Below, piece by piece: positions 26,298 through 35,900 of a stretch of DNA of 64,000 nucleotides. The stretch's first letter is position 1, and every line of letters begins with the position of its first letter. Below the pieces are notes generated by a model, which was not told the origin of the DNA, ran no database searches, and saw only the letters and a program-made list of their open reading frames with translations. The stretch covers positions 1,488,001 through 1,552,000 of the forward strand of contig NZ_CP072425.1 of the NCBI RefSeq assembly GCF_017742995.1, written 5' to 3'. The position numbers were made by a program, and so were the translations under genes. The DNA comes from Pseudoalteromonas viridis (GTDB lineage Bacteria > Pseudomonadota > Gammaproteobacteria > Enterobacterales > Alteromonadaceae).

Positions 26298-28157
26298 TTG
26301 GTACTTTCTCTGATCACCGCAACGATATTGCCCTTATTCATCGTCACCCTTGTATTCGCAACCACGATCAGTGCCTTTTTAACTGAGAAGGTTGAGCAAT
26401 CCGAAATCCCCACCGTACTCAAACAAATAAAGTATGCGGTAGAGCTTGATATCTATTCGTCCATAGCCCCATCAAGAGCGCTGGCAAAGAGCGAGTTTAT
26501 CAAAGCCTGGATGACCAATGGGGAAGCGCAAGAAGACCTGGCCATGATCGTCCGGGAGCTGGACTCAGTAAAACGCGTGAACAGTAGTAATACTGCGTTT
26601 ATTGTTTCTGCGGTTAGCAGAAATTACTACACCCCCGCAGGCATTGTAAGGAAAGTGGAGCCAGACAAGGAGCCATGGCTGGATATTTTTATCAACTCCG
26701 GTGCCGAATATGAAATTTCCATTGATGTAGACAAGTCGTCCACCGAAGCGACTGCGTTTATCAATTATGTCATTGAAGACAAAGGCCGCAGAGTGGGCTT
26801 AGCGGGGGTGGGCCAGTCACTGGGTGCCATGACCGAGCTGATTAGTTCTTACAAAATTGGTGAGTCAGGGATTGTCTTTTTGGTGGACGCCGACAATATG
26901 GTGCAAGTCCACCCCGACAGATCAGCCGTGGGCACCAAGGTGAATATTGCGTCTTTGCTAGGTAATGTGGTGTCGGAGAAAGTCAATGACAGGGCTGTGG
27001 TGCGCTCGGCAATAAAGCTGGACTCATTAGACTGGTATGTGGTGGTGGAAATCCCCAAGGAGGAGATGTTTTCGGCAATTAACACCGCGATTATGACCAA
27101 CATTGTGATTGGCTGTGTGATTGCTGTGGTCAGTTTGCTTGGGGCAAATTTACTTGCCAATCGGATATTTAAGCCAATAGAAGTGATCTCAGATGCCGTG
27201 ACTGAATTGTCCGGTAAGGGCGGCGATCTAACCGCGCGCCTTGGCGTTGAGCAAAATAACGAGGTTGGTTACCTTGGAAAGCAGATTGATATTTTTCTGG
27301 CTCAACTGCACGAGATGTTTAAAAGCGTTTCTGAGACGGCAAAACATGTTGAAGGCACGGCCGCTGAGGTCTATCAGAATGTAAAGCATGTCCAGGGCCT
27401 GTCAGAGCAGCAGTCATCCAGTACAGACTCGGTTGCGGCAGCGGTTGAGCAGATGAATATGACGGTGTCAGATATATCTAATAACGCGCAGGACGCCTCG
27501 CAAGTGGCGTCGGATACGGAAGGCAATGCCCAGATAAGCCTGAAGATTGTATCGGATACTATAGGTCATATGGCTGAGCTGGAGTCGATCATGCGTAACT
27601 CTGTACTCTCCGTTAATCAACTCTCTAAAGAAATAGAATCAATCACAGGTGTCCTGGAGGTGATCAGAGGGGTCTCTGAGCAAACCAATCTGCTGGCCCT
27701 CAATGCGGCCATTGAGGCGGCGCGGGCGGGCGAACAGGGACGTGGTTTTGCGGTGGTAGCGGATGAAGTACGAAATCTGGCGAAGCGCACCGCAGAGTCG
27801 ACGGAAGAAATCAATGGCATGATCAACTCCCTCAATGCCACTGCAACCGAAACAGTAAATACCATTACTCATGGCAGCGACGGGACAAATAAAACATCCC
27901 AGCTCTTATCTGAGTGTGGCAAATCGTTACGAGAGATCTCTGAACACATCGTCAGGCTGTCAGAAATGAATATTCAAATTGCCACTGCAACCAAAGAGCA
28001 GTCAGCTGCAACCAGAGATATTAGCCAGAATGTCACTGTCATATCAGATACGGCCAGACAGACAAAAACGGCGATGGAGCAGACCTATCAGTTTTGTAAT
28101 GACCTAGACAGTGAAGCTAAATCTCTGTCGGGCACCATAGGTAAGTTTAAGCTATAA
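26298..28157 (+). CDS. Methyl-accepting chemotaxis protein (start uncertain, possible frameshift)
   Basis: Membrane chemoreceptor. One membrane helix ([22 protein letters not shown]), a periplasmic Cache-like domain of about 230 residues ([20 protein letters not shown]), a second helix ([20 protein letters not shown]), HAMP, and a signalling domain with the tip [32 protein letters not shown]. The open frame extends to a GTG at 26154, but that start lies inside a terminator stem and encodes a non-family leader. The best RBS (AAGG at 26271) serves an ATG at 26281 giving [10 protein letters not shown] and then a stop, in another frame. Either a one-base indel broke the start, or translation begins at a TTG near 26298. 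Confidence 0.85.
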   Translation: MVLSLITATILPLFIVTLVFATTISAFLTEKVEQSEIPTVLKQIKYAVELDIYSSIAPSRALAKSEFIKAWMTNGEAQEDLAMIVRELDSVKRVNSSNTAFIVSAVSRNYYTPAGIVRKVEPDKEPWLDIFINSGAEYEISIDVDKSSTEATAFINYVIEDKGRRVGLAGVGQSLGAMTELISSYKIGESGIVFLVDADNMVQVHPDRSAVGTKVNIASLLGNVVSEKVNDRAVVRSAIKLDSLDWYVVVEIPKEEMFSAINTAIMTNIVIGCVIAVVSLLGANLLANRIFKPIEVISDAVTELSGKGGDLTARLGVEQNNEVGYLGKQIDIFLAQLHEMFKSVSETAKHVEGTAAEVYQNVKHVQGLSEQQSSSTDSVAAAVEQMNMTVSDISNNAQDASQVASDTEGNAQISLKIVSDTIGHMAELESIMRNSVLSVNQLSKEIESITGVLEVIRGVSEQTNLLALNAAIEAARAGEQGRGFAVVADEVRNLAKRTAESTEEINGMINSLNATATETVNTITHGSDGTNKTSQLLSECGKSLREISEHIVRLSEMNIQIATATKEQSAATRDISQNVTVISDTARQTKTAMEQTYQFCNDLDSEAKSLSGTIGKFKL

Positions 28158-28802
28158 CGACAGTAAGGCTGGCAATATTGCACTGCTCAGTCTTTGTTGG
28201 GATCAAATCACCCGTGAAAACGGGTTTTGTTGCAGTGTTTGGCATCCACTCTCGCAGTCTCTCTTTAGCCTTGCTCGAGGTTAGTATCGGTTATTAATAA
28301 AAAGAACCTTTACCCTTCCTATTATGGCATGGTCAATGCGGCTCTGCCGGGTAGGAGCTATAAATCGCAAAAACAGAGGTTAAATGCCCGTGAAGGAACT
28401 TGTTAACACCATTGAGCAGGTTGCATAATTTTGATTGGTATACGTTGCTAACAGAGCGTGAATATAACTTCTGTGTGTCAAAAAATACGCCATTTTAGTC
28501 ACTCTATTACCGTGTAAGGCAACTGAAAAAATTAATGTGCCTTTCCTAAGGCTTGGCAAATTTGTATTTTTTCTACGTTTATATTGCCGTTGCATTTGGC
28601 TTTTTATTGTGCAGAGCAAAAAAAATCAATTTTCATAAAAATTAAATTATTCATAATATCGGAACTGTGCTGGTATTATATTTTTTAAGGAACAAGGAGC
28701 TCCGTCTTGATTTTAACAAGTGTGTAACTTCTGGGCTTTTTTTTATGTGTTTTTTGTTTTGAAAATCGAGCCAAACAAGATTTTTACCAAAATTGCAGAG
28801 TA
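28158..28802. other. Intergenic region upstream of the biosynthetic cluster
   Basis: About 640 bp without a convincing gene. It contains a weak terminator for the chemoreceptor gene (ACCCG-TGAAAA-CGGGT then TTTGTT, 28210-28231) and becomes strongly AT-rich from 28500 onward, with T and A runs around 28620-28760. An 8-bp palindrome GGAGCTCC lies at about 28695. This is where a cluster-specific regulator or H-NS-like silencer might bind, but no regulator gene is seen in or next to the cluster. Confidence 0.5.
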
Positions 28803-28831
28803 TTGACACTCAAATATATGCTACTTAAGAT
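28803..28831 (+). promoter_or_regulatory. Sigma-70-type promoter of the biosynthetic operon
   Basis: TTGACA (28803-28808), exactly 17-bp spacer, TAAGAT (28826-28831). Predicted start near 28838, giving a leader of about 27 nt to the MFS start at 28865. No other comparably good promoter was noticed between the cluster genes, which are tightly packed, so it may drive the whole 28-kb operon. Confidence 0.7.
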
Positions 28832-28864
28832 AGCCGTGTTTTGAAATTGGGAAAGGAAGTTCTC

Positions 28865-30085
28865 ATGCAATTGATGTTTGTTTTACTCAGTGTTTTCATT
28901 GCAACGGTGGGTGTTGCACTACCATTTCCACTTTTGTCACCTATGTTTTTGGGTGAGCAAGTATCTGTATTTAATGATGTAAATTTGGATCCTGAACTTA
29001 TGCTGGCACTGGCGCTCGCGAGTTATCCCGCTGGTATGTTGCTGGGCTCTTGTGTCATTGGTGGGCTTGCTGATGCATATGGTAAGGTCAAAATCCTGAC
29101 TATCACTATGCTGCTTTCAGCGATCTTCTACGCCGCGTCGGGTCTTTCAATTTCACAAGGTTTTTTTTACATTTTTGTAATTTCTAGGTTTGTATCGGGT
29201 GTTTTTGAAGGGAATATCGCGATAGCAAGTGCACTGGCTCTGGAGCTTGGTGGAGAAGATAATCAAGCTAACGCACAGTCCAAGCTAAACTCTGCAACAT
29301 TTTTGGGTTGGTTAGTGGGGCCAATACTTGGGGGAGTGCTGGCAACTTATAGTTTTGCGCTTGTGTTTTACGCAGTGGCGGGTGTGCTTGTATTATCTGC
29401 TGTTTTACTATTTTTCCGTGTCCAAGAACAAACTGTATGTGCTCAAAAAGATAATAGACAAAAGAGTTTTGTTTCTTTATTTGTTGAAGCCAATTCACTC
29501 GGCTTACTAAAATATCAGACGATATTAAAAATGCTTTCAGTTTATTTTGTTATTGCGTTCGGGCTAAATGCTTTCTATCAATTCTATCCAGCATGGTTAG
29601 TTGATAAATTCGATTCAAACACGGTCGATATATCTATTTACACCACCATCATGGCAGTATCAATGTCATTGTTCAGCTTCTTCTTAATGTCGCTGGTACA
29701 GAAATATATTAGTTTTAGAGTTGGTTTGGTGCTTGCTTGTTTAAGTCTGTCGTTACTCATTGCATTACTTCCTGTCATAAGCGCCTGGGGAATTTATGTG
29801 ATATTTGCCTTGCTTGGCACTTTCATTGCCATATTTAGTGGCTTATTTCCGGTTTTGTTTTGCCAGACGTGCGAATCGGAAGCCAGTGGAAAAGGCACGG
29901 CCATGGGACTACTCGTATTTGCATACACCCTGTCTAGCATTGTGGTTGCTTTGGTCGGAGGTTATATACTCAAAGTGGAAAGTAACTACTTACTTTGGGT
30001 TAGCGCAAGTGCAATTTTGTTAGGGAAGTTTTTGCTAGCTCGAACATTAGTTTCTGAACAAATACCGGTACTTGAAAAAAGCTAG
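28865..30085 (+). CDS. MFS transporter, putative product exporter
   Basis: A 406-residue inner-membrane protein with about 12 hydrophobic segments, typical of drug:H+ antiporter-type MFS efflux proteins. The loop 2-3 motif appears as GGLADAYGKVKIL (MFS motif A) and the helix-5 motif C region as FLGWLVGPILGGVLA. The frame is open from a TTG at 28841, but the promoter would start transcription at about 28838, and AAAGGAAG precedes the ATG at 28865, so the shorter start is chosen. As first gene of the operon it probably exports the product and gives self-protection. Confidence 0.88.
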   Translation: MQLMFVLLSVFIATVGVALPFPLLSPMFLGEQVSVFNDVNLDPELMLALALASYPAGMLLGSCVIGGLADAYGKVKILTITMLLSAIFYAASGLSISQGFFYIFVISRFVSGVFEGNIAIASALALELGGEDNQANAQSKLNSATFLGWLVGPILGGVLATYSFALVFYAVAGVLVLSAVLLFFRVQEQTVCAQKDNRQKSFVSLFVEANSLGLLKYQTILKMLSVYFVIAFGLNAFYQFYPAWLVDKFDSNTVDISIYTTIMAVSMSLFSFFLMSLVQKYISFRVGLVLACLSLSLLIALLPVISAWGIYVIFALLGTFIAIFSGLFPVLFCQTCESEASGKGTAMGLLVFAYTLSSIVVALVGGYILKVESNYLLWVSASAILLGKFLLARTLVSEQIPVLEKS

Positions 30086-30176
30086 GTAAATGTAAAAGTG
30101 AATTAAGCCTGCGGATTTAACACTTATACCAATGATTGATTAATTGGTCATGATTTTATTTTAAGGAGAAATGGTC

Positions 30177-30977
30177 ATGTCACATAATAAGCTGTTATTA
30201 GAAGTTGAAAAATTAGAGCATGAACACTTGGAAAAGCTTTTTTACGGCGATGCACTTGTCATTAGAGTAAAAGATTTTTACCCGAAGTCAATTTGTGAAC
30301 AAGCAGCTCAGAGAGTACAAGAGTTCATTTCCGAGAGCCCGGATAGGGCTAAAAATATTTATGAAAGTAATATGAGTTCGTTTTGGAGTGTTGCGGATTG
30401 TGGAGTGAAGCGCCAGCGGTACTTTTCAACAGCCCGCAACGCCATGGACATGATGCGCCGTCATTTAACTCCATTCCCTTCACCGGCTGACTTAGTACGT
30501 ATCACATTAGATGAAGCATGGGATCAAGGGTCTGTTTTACTAAAGTACAACGGCTCATCGATGATGTTTGGAATTAGTCGGCTTTGGCGAGAGCAGATGG
30601 AGGCGTTACCACATCAGGATATATTGAAAAGAGAGCTTGCTGGGGATGAGGTCTACCAGAATCAACTAGGTCAGTTAGGTGTAAATGTGTACCTGACTTC
30701 TGCTGAAGTTGGGGGAGAGCTAGCAGTTTGGAATAAATACATAGATGAAGAGCAGTACCCGGAATATGTGAAAAAGGGGATTGAAGGAAGCTATGGGTAC
30801 TCTGAGGACGAGTTTGGTGCGCCAGATGTGCTGATATCTCCTGAAGTTGGCGATTTAATATTAATAAATTCATTATTTATTCATGCCGTAAGGAAAATCA
30901 AAAAAGGCGAGCGTTTAACTGTGTCTGGTTTTGCAGGCTACTGGGGTGACAGTAAACCATTGGCTTGTTGGAGTTAG
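30177..30977 (+). CDS. 2-oxoglutarate/Fe(II)-dependent oxygenase
   Basis: About 266 residues of the prolyl-4-hydroxylase-like type. The iron triad is visible: LPHQDI gives His-x-Asp (about residues 146-148) and NSLFIHAV gives the distal His (about 236). The 2OG-binding Arg follows in KKGERLTVSGF. The strand GVNVYLTSAEVGGELAVWN is the usual double-stranded beta-helix phrase. The Asp of the triad is intact, so a hydroxylase or desaturase is expected rather than a halogenase. The ATG at 30177 is 8 nt from AAGGAG; the ATG at 30171 is only 2 nt away. The preceding 91 bp holds an ACCAAT/ATTGGT inverted repeat. It may hydroxylate an amino-acid precursor or the bound peptide. Confidence 0.82.
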   Translation: MSHNKLLLEVEKLEHEHLEKLFYGDALVIRVKDFYPKSICEQAAQRVQEFISESPDRAKNIYESNMSSFWSVADCGVKRQRYFSTARNAMDMMRRHLTPFPSPADLVRITLDEAWDQGSVLLKYNGSSMMFGISRLWREQMEALPHQDILKRELAGDEVYQNQLGQLGVNVYLTSAEVGGELAVWNKYIDEEQYPEYVKKGIEGSYGYSEDEFGAPDVLISPEVGDLILINSLFIHAVRKIKKGERLTVSGFAGYWGDSKPLACWS

Positions 30978-30979
30978 TT

Positions 30980-32044
30980 ATGTCACTACGTTTTACGTTT
31001 AAGCCTGAAACTGAGCAACAGCTGACTACCTTTGAATTACCGGATGAGATTGGCTTTTGCAAATACACAGTCCCCATTATGGCTGTTGCTCATTACCGAG
31101 ATGGGATATGGCAAGATGCGCAAATTACTGATTTTGCGCCGCTTCAGATATCACCGGATTGCTTAGGTTTACATTATGGGCAAGTTATTTTTGAGGGAAT
31201 GAAAGCGTTTTATGATAGCGCGGATCACTGCGCGGTGTGCTTCCGTTGGCAACAGCACTGGGCCAGACTCAATGAGTCGGCGAAAAGGCTCGCCATGCCA
31301 GAGGTACCTCAACCTCTTTTTCAGCAGTTGTTATTTACTTTAGTAGCAAAAAGCCAGTCTTATTTGCCCACAGGGGTTGGGGATGCTTTATATCTTCGCC
31401 CTTTGATGTTTGCTTCAGGGAATGGACTTGGGTTTGGCAAAAATGACAGCTTTACTTTGATCATCATTGCTGCACCTACAGCTCAGTATTTCAATGCACC
31501 ACTCAATGTTTATGTTGAGCGTGAGTATCGCAGAGCGTGTGAAGGCGGTGTAGGTGGAGCCAAAATGGCTGGTAACTATGGCGCTACTTATCTGGCTTCA
31601 CAAAAAGCACAGCAACATGGCTGTCAGCAAACACTTTGGCTGGATGCTAAGGAAGGTCGCTATATTGAAGAGTTCTCGGCCATGAATTTCTTTGCTGTAT
31701 TCGATAATGAAATAGTTACACCGCGATTAACTGGCACGATATTACCGGGCGTGACGCGAGACTCGGTGATTGAGATTGCAAAAAAACTCGATATACAGAT
31801 CTGCGAAAGAGCGGTGTCGATAGAGGAATTGACAGAGCAAATACAGTCGGGCAATTGTCAGGAGGTTTTCGCCTGTGGTACGGGGGCAACATTGATACCC
31901 GTAGCTTCATTGAACGACGGTTCAAGCGTCTATGAGCTTGGAGAGTGGAAGTTTACTCAAAAGTTAAAAGACGCGCTTCAGACCATTCAACATGGTCAGG
32001 GGGATAAGCATTTCGATAGCTGGATAACTCGTATTCAATTTTGA
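30980..32044 (+). CDS. Branched-chain amino acid aminotransferase (class IV PLP)
   Basis: A 354-residue cytosolic transaminase similar to the longer BCAT subfamily: LGLHYGQVIFEGMKAF, YLRPLMFASGNGLG, PLP lysine in GGAKMAGNYG (about residue 195), EEFSAMNFFAV and GTILPGVTRDSVIEIA. It interconverts Leu/Ile/Val and their 2-oxo acids, with 2-oxoglutarate as partner. GGAG 8 nt before the ATG at 30980 supports this start; the stop of the oxygenase gene ends 2 bp earlier. In the cluster it may supply a 2-oxo acid to the AL-KR-T-E protein or make a non-standard amino acid; both are inference. Confidence 0.9.
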   Translation: MSLRFTFKPETEQQLTTFELPDEIGFCKYTVPIMAVAHYRDGIWQDAQITDFAPLQISPDCLGLHYGQVIFEGMKAFYDSADHCAVCFRWQQHWARLNESAKRLAMPEVPQPLFQQLLFTLVAKSQSYLPTGVGDALYLRPLMFASGNGLGFGKNDSFTLIIIAAPTAQYFNAPLNVYVEREYRRACEGGVGGAKMAGNYGATYLASQKAQQHGCQQTLWLDAKEGRYIEEFSAMNFFAVFDNEIVTPRLTGTILPGVTRDSVIEIAKKLDIQICERAVSIEELTEQIQSGNCQEVFACGTGATLIPVASLNDGSSVYELGEWKFTQKLKDALQTIQHGQGDKHFDSWITRIQF

Positions 32045-32064
32045 TGTAATAAGGAAAGTGCTAA

Positions 32065-32268
32065 ATGGAAACGCAGTATAAAGTAGTAAAAAATGAACAA
32101 GGGCAGTACTCAATTTGGCTTGCTTCGCGTCCACTTCCTCTGGGCTGGGAAGCCGTAGATCAGCAAGGAAGTAAAGCCCAATGCCTGGCCTATATTGAAA
32201 CAGAGTGGACGGATATTCGCCCGGCTGCGCTTAAAGAAAAACTCTCAATCCTGTCAAACAGATCGTAG
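32065..32268 (+). CDS. MbtH-like protein
   Basis: A 67-residue chaperone and activator of NRPS adenylation domains. Family signature present: NEQGQYSIW, LPLGWEAVDQQG, CLAYIETEWTDIRP with the conserved Trp residues that pack against the A domain. AAGGAAA precedes the ATG. It probably activates one or more of the A domains encoded downstream. Confidence 0.95.
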   Translation: METQYKVVKNEQGQYSIWLASRPLPLGWEAVDQQGSKAQCLAYIETEWTDIRPAALKEKLSILSNRS

Positions 32269-32274
32269 TCAACC

Positions 32275-32985
32275 ATGAACGTCGTATGCTTCCCATATGC
32301 AGGGGCCGGGATAGGTGCGTTTTTTCGTTGGCAAAATGCTCTCAAACCTTTCTTTAATGTCGTCGTTGCTAGCCTGCCAGGCCGAGACGGGTTAGGGCAC
32401 TTGGCACCGCTAGAAAGCGTTGAGGAAACGGTAGATTTTATCGTTAAACAGGGTGGACTTGCTGCCTCTGGCAGTGTGTTATTTGGCTACAGCTATGGGG
32501 CATTTCTGGCTTATGAAATGGCACGACGGATGGAGCAGCGGGGCCTTGCAGTATCACAGTTAATCGTGGCAGCAGCCAGAGCCCCGCACCTTAAAACGAT
32601 TTCTCAGCGTCATCGCCTTGCTGATGAAGCGTTGCTAAATGTACTTGATTTACTCGGTGCGGATACAAATGAGCTCAGGAATAATGAGCAGGTGAAGGCG
32701 CTTTTCTTACCTAAAATTCGCTCCGATTTGAAGGCTGCGGAGTGCTTTCACGCACCGGCTGAGGCCTTGTCATGTCCTATTACAGCCATTGGTATGTATC
32801 AAGACCTGTTGGTATCCCCGGAGCAGGTTTTACCGTGGCGTCAATTTACTAATAGCGTATTCGAATCTCAGTTTTTCGATGGAGATCATATGCAAATTCA
32901 AAAAACCCCCGGGTTATTCCAAAAACAAATATTAAAAGCGGCAATGAGCAAGCGTTCTACAGGAGCACACTATGGAACAGTATAA
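32275..32985 (+). CDS. Type II thioesterase (GrsT-like, alpha/beta hydrolase)
   Basis: A 236-residue editing thioesterase that removes wrong or stalled acyl groups from carrier domains. FPYAGAG near the N-terminus, nucleophile elbow GYSYG (Ser about residue 73), Arg/His-rich lid and a C-terminal GDHMQI holding the catalytic His. Here the nucleophile is the normal Ser, unlike the Cys in the integrated TE at 44463-48362. It overlaps the next gene by 14 bp. Confidence 0.93.
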   Translation: MNVVCFPYAGAGIGAFFRWQNALKPFFNVVVASLPGRDGLGHLAPLESVEETVDFIVKQGGLAASGSVLFGYSYGAFLAYEMARRMEQRGLAVSQLIVAAARAPHLKTISQRHRLADEALLNVLDLLGADTNELRNNEQVKALFLPKIRSDLKAAECFHAPAEALSCPITAIGMYQDLLVSPEQVLPWRQFTNSVFESQFFDGDHMQIQKTPGLFQKQILKAAMSKRSTGAHYGTV

Positions 32986-35900
32986 GGCATCTGCACCACA
33001 GTATCGATTTTGGCTGACGGATAAGTTAGAGCCGGACAGAAATGCGTATAACGTGTTTTCTGCAACTCGTCTTGTGGGTGAGCTGAATCTCACAAAATTA
33101 CAGCACGCCATTGAGGCTGTTGTTGATGAACAACCCCAACTGCGCGCGCATTTTGTTGAGCGTAGTGGGACGTTAATGGTAAATATTGCCCCTGAACTGG
33201 CGGTTAGCATCGAGCTTCACACTGTCGGCAACAGAACGTTGGAGGAAGTGTTAGGGGGGATTCGAGCGCATAAGTTTGATCTGACATCTGGGCCCTTATT
33301 TCAATTTCATTTAATCGAAGTGGAGCCTGACCACCATATATTCGTTGCTGTCGTGCACCATATCATCATTGATGGGCAATCAATGTCGCTGCTCGTTCAA
33401 ACAATTGCAGATATCTATAACGATGCACCGCGTACCATTGCTCAGGATAAGGTTGCAGAGCCTGAGACGGTTCGCTCACCCACACATCAGGAGCGCTTTT
33501 TCTGGCAGAATAAATTCCAAAGCGAAATACAAGGCGTTGCTTTCCCTGCTGATATTAAGTTGGCAACGACACATGCACTGGGCGTGATCAGGACCCCCCT
33601 GAAAACCGATTTAACGCAGCAAATTGAGGCGTTTTGTAAAGCGCAAAAAGTGACGGAAACCGTTTTTTACTTGTCTGTATATGCCTACTTTGTCTCGGTT
33701 TTCTCTCAGACAGACAAGTTTTGTTTTGGCATTCCCGTCAATATTCGGGCTATGGATCAAGCGCACAGTGTCGGTAACTTTATTAACACTGTGCCAGTGT
33801 CAGTTGATCTTAGCCAGGCTCCGACCTTCAATGCTTTGCTGGCGACAATGTCACAAGAAGTGGCGAGCTGTATCGATCATGCAGAAGTGTCGTTTGAGCA
33901 AATTGTTGAGTTATCTGGGGTGCAACGAGAGGCTGGTGTTCATCCATTGTTTCAAACATTAGTGGCTTTTCAGCCGAGTCACTTGCCCAAGCTTAAGCTT
34001 GACGGATTGAACAGCGCGAGTTTCCCGCTGTCATCTGTCGATACTAAGTTCCCAGTTTCATTTTATTTTGATTTTTACGACGAACAGCTTCACTGCTCTA
34101 TTGAGTACGATGCCGGTCAGTTTTCTGAACAAACTGTCGATTACTGGAGTCGTTGCTTTGTGAGCGCTTGTCAGGCATTGCTGACGAATGCTGATGCTGT
34201 GTTGACGCCCACGGTGTTTGTGCACCCAACAGATCCAGTGTTCACATCCGCCGATACGACTGTCGAGGCATTCAGCCCCTTCTTTGATAAAATTTTTACT
34301 CACGCAGCGTCTGCGCCCGATACGATTGCGATTTATGACAACCACCGTTCGGTCACTTATCAGCAGGTGGTTGATAACGCCAAAGCAGTCGCCAATAACT
34401 TATTGTCTTTGGGCGTAAAGTCAGGTGACATTATTGGTGTTTGCATGCAGCGTAACAGTGATATGTACGCCGTGATGTTGGGGGTTATGGTCGCCGGAGC
34501 GAGTTATGTTGGGCTTGATGCGAAGTATCCACGCTCCAGATTAAATTACATCGTTGAAGATGCGCAGTGCCGATATGTTATTTGCGACCCGCGTTATGAT
34601 GACCTATTTGATGCGGTGACTTGTATCGAACCTGAAAAAGTGTTCGCTGATATCGTGGTTGAGCGAGTGCCGGGCAAAGTTAAGCAAGACGAGATCGCCT
34701 ACTTAATTTACACCTCAGGTTCAACGGGGAACCCCAAAGGCGTTATGGTGCGCCACGAAAGTGTTGATGCCCTGATCCAGTGGTCCAGTTTGACGTTTGG
34801 AGAACTAGATAAAGTTCTGGCGTCGACATCCATTTGTTTTGATATTTCAGTTTTCGAGCTATTTGCCCCACTTGCGTGTGGGGGCAGTGTGATCATGGTT
34901 GACGATATACGTGCTCTGGCAGAGCCCCTTGGCTGTGAACCCTTGCTCATCAACACGGTACCTTCGGCAGCACAGGAGTTGGTTAAACTTGGTTTAATTC
35001 CTAAAAGTGTCAAAGTGATCAACCTGGCAGGTGAACCTCTGACCCGCAAGCTAGTAGATAGCCTGTATGCGCTGGAGCACATTCAGGCGGTTTACAATTT
35101 ATATGGCCCCTCAGAAGACACCACCTATTCAACCTATGAGCTGGTACAAAAAGACAGTGCGGAAGAACCCAATATAGGTGTGCCAATATCTGGCACGTCC
35201 GCGTATGTGTTGGACAAAAATAGGCAGCTGCTGCCCTATGGCGTTGAAGGTGAACTGTACTTATCCGGCGTGGGGATCGCTGCGGGTTACTTGAACAAAC
35301 CTGAGCTGAGTGCAGAAAAGTTTATTGTCAATCCATTTGCCCCCGAACAGAGAATGTACCAAACCGGGGATAAAGTACGGTGGCGCCAGGATGGAAAACT
35401 GGATTACTTGGGGCGTTTGGATCATCAAATAAAGCTGCGCGGTTTTCGTATTGAAACGGGTGAAATAGAAGCGCAAATTCGCGCGGTGAAAGGCGTATCA
35501 AATGCCGTGGTGATCCTCACCGAAGTCGCGGAACAAAAACACCTGGCCGCGTATTATGAAGGAGCTGCGTATGAAGCATTGGTTGAGCAGCATTTGGCGC
35601 AAGTTTTGCCCGTTCATATGGTGCCAACATTCCTGATCCAGCTGGATGCTTTACCACTGAACAGCAATGGCAAGATTGACCGCAAACAGCTACCGGACGT
35701 TGTTGCACACACAGAAGATGTTGCGGAGCTGGTGCTGAGTAAGACGCAGGAATTGGTGGTTAAAGCATTTGAACAAATATTCACCGGTGTCCCGATAGGC
35801 CTGGACAGTGACTTCTTCAAGCTCGGTGGTCATTCTTTATTGGCAATGCAGCTTTCCAACACGCTCTTTAAATTGACCAGCGTAAAGTTACCTTTGTCAC

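Noticed and set aside
28380..28619. 79-codon minus-strand open frame in the region before the cluster
   Set aside because: No ribosome-binding site, no recognisable domain and an amino-acid mix typical of AT-rich noncoding DNA.
30177..30977. Nonheme iron halogenase
   Set aside because: Halogenases have Gly or Ala in place of the Asp; here HQD is intact.
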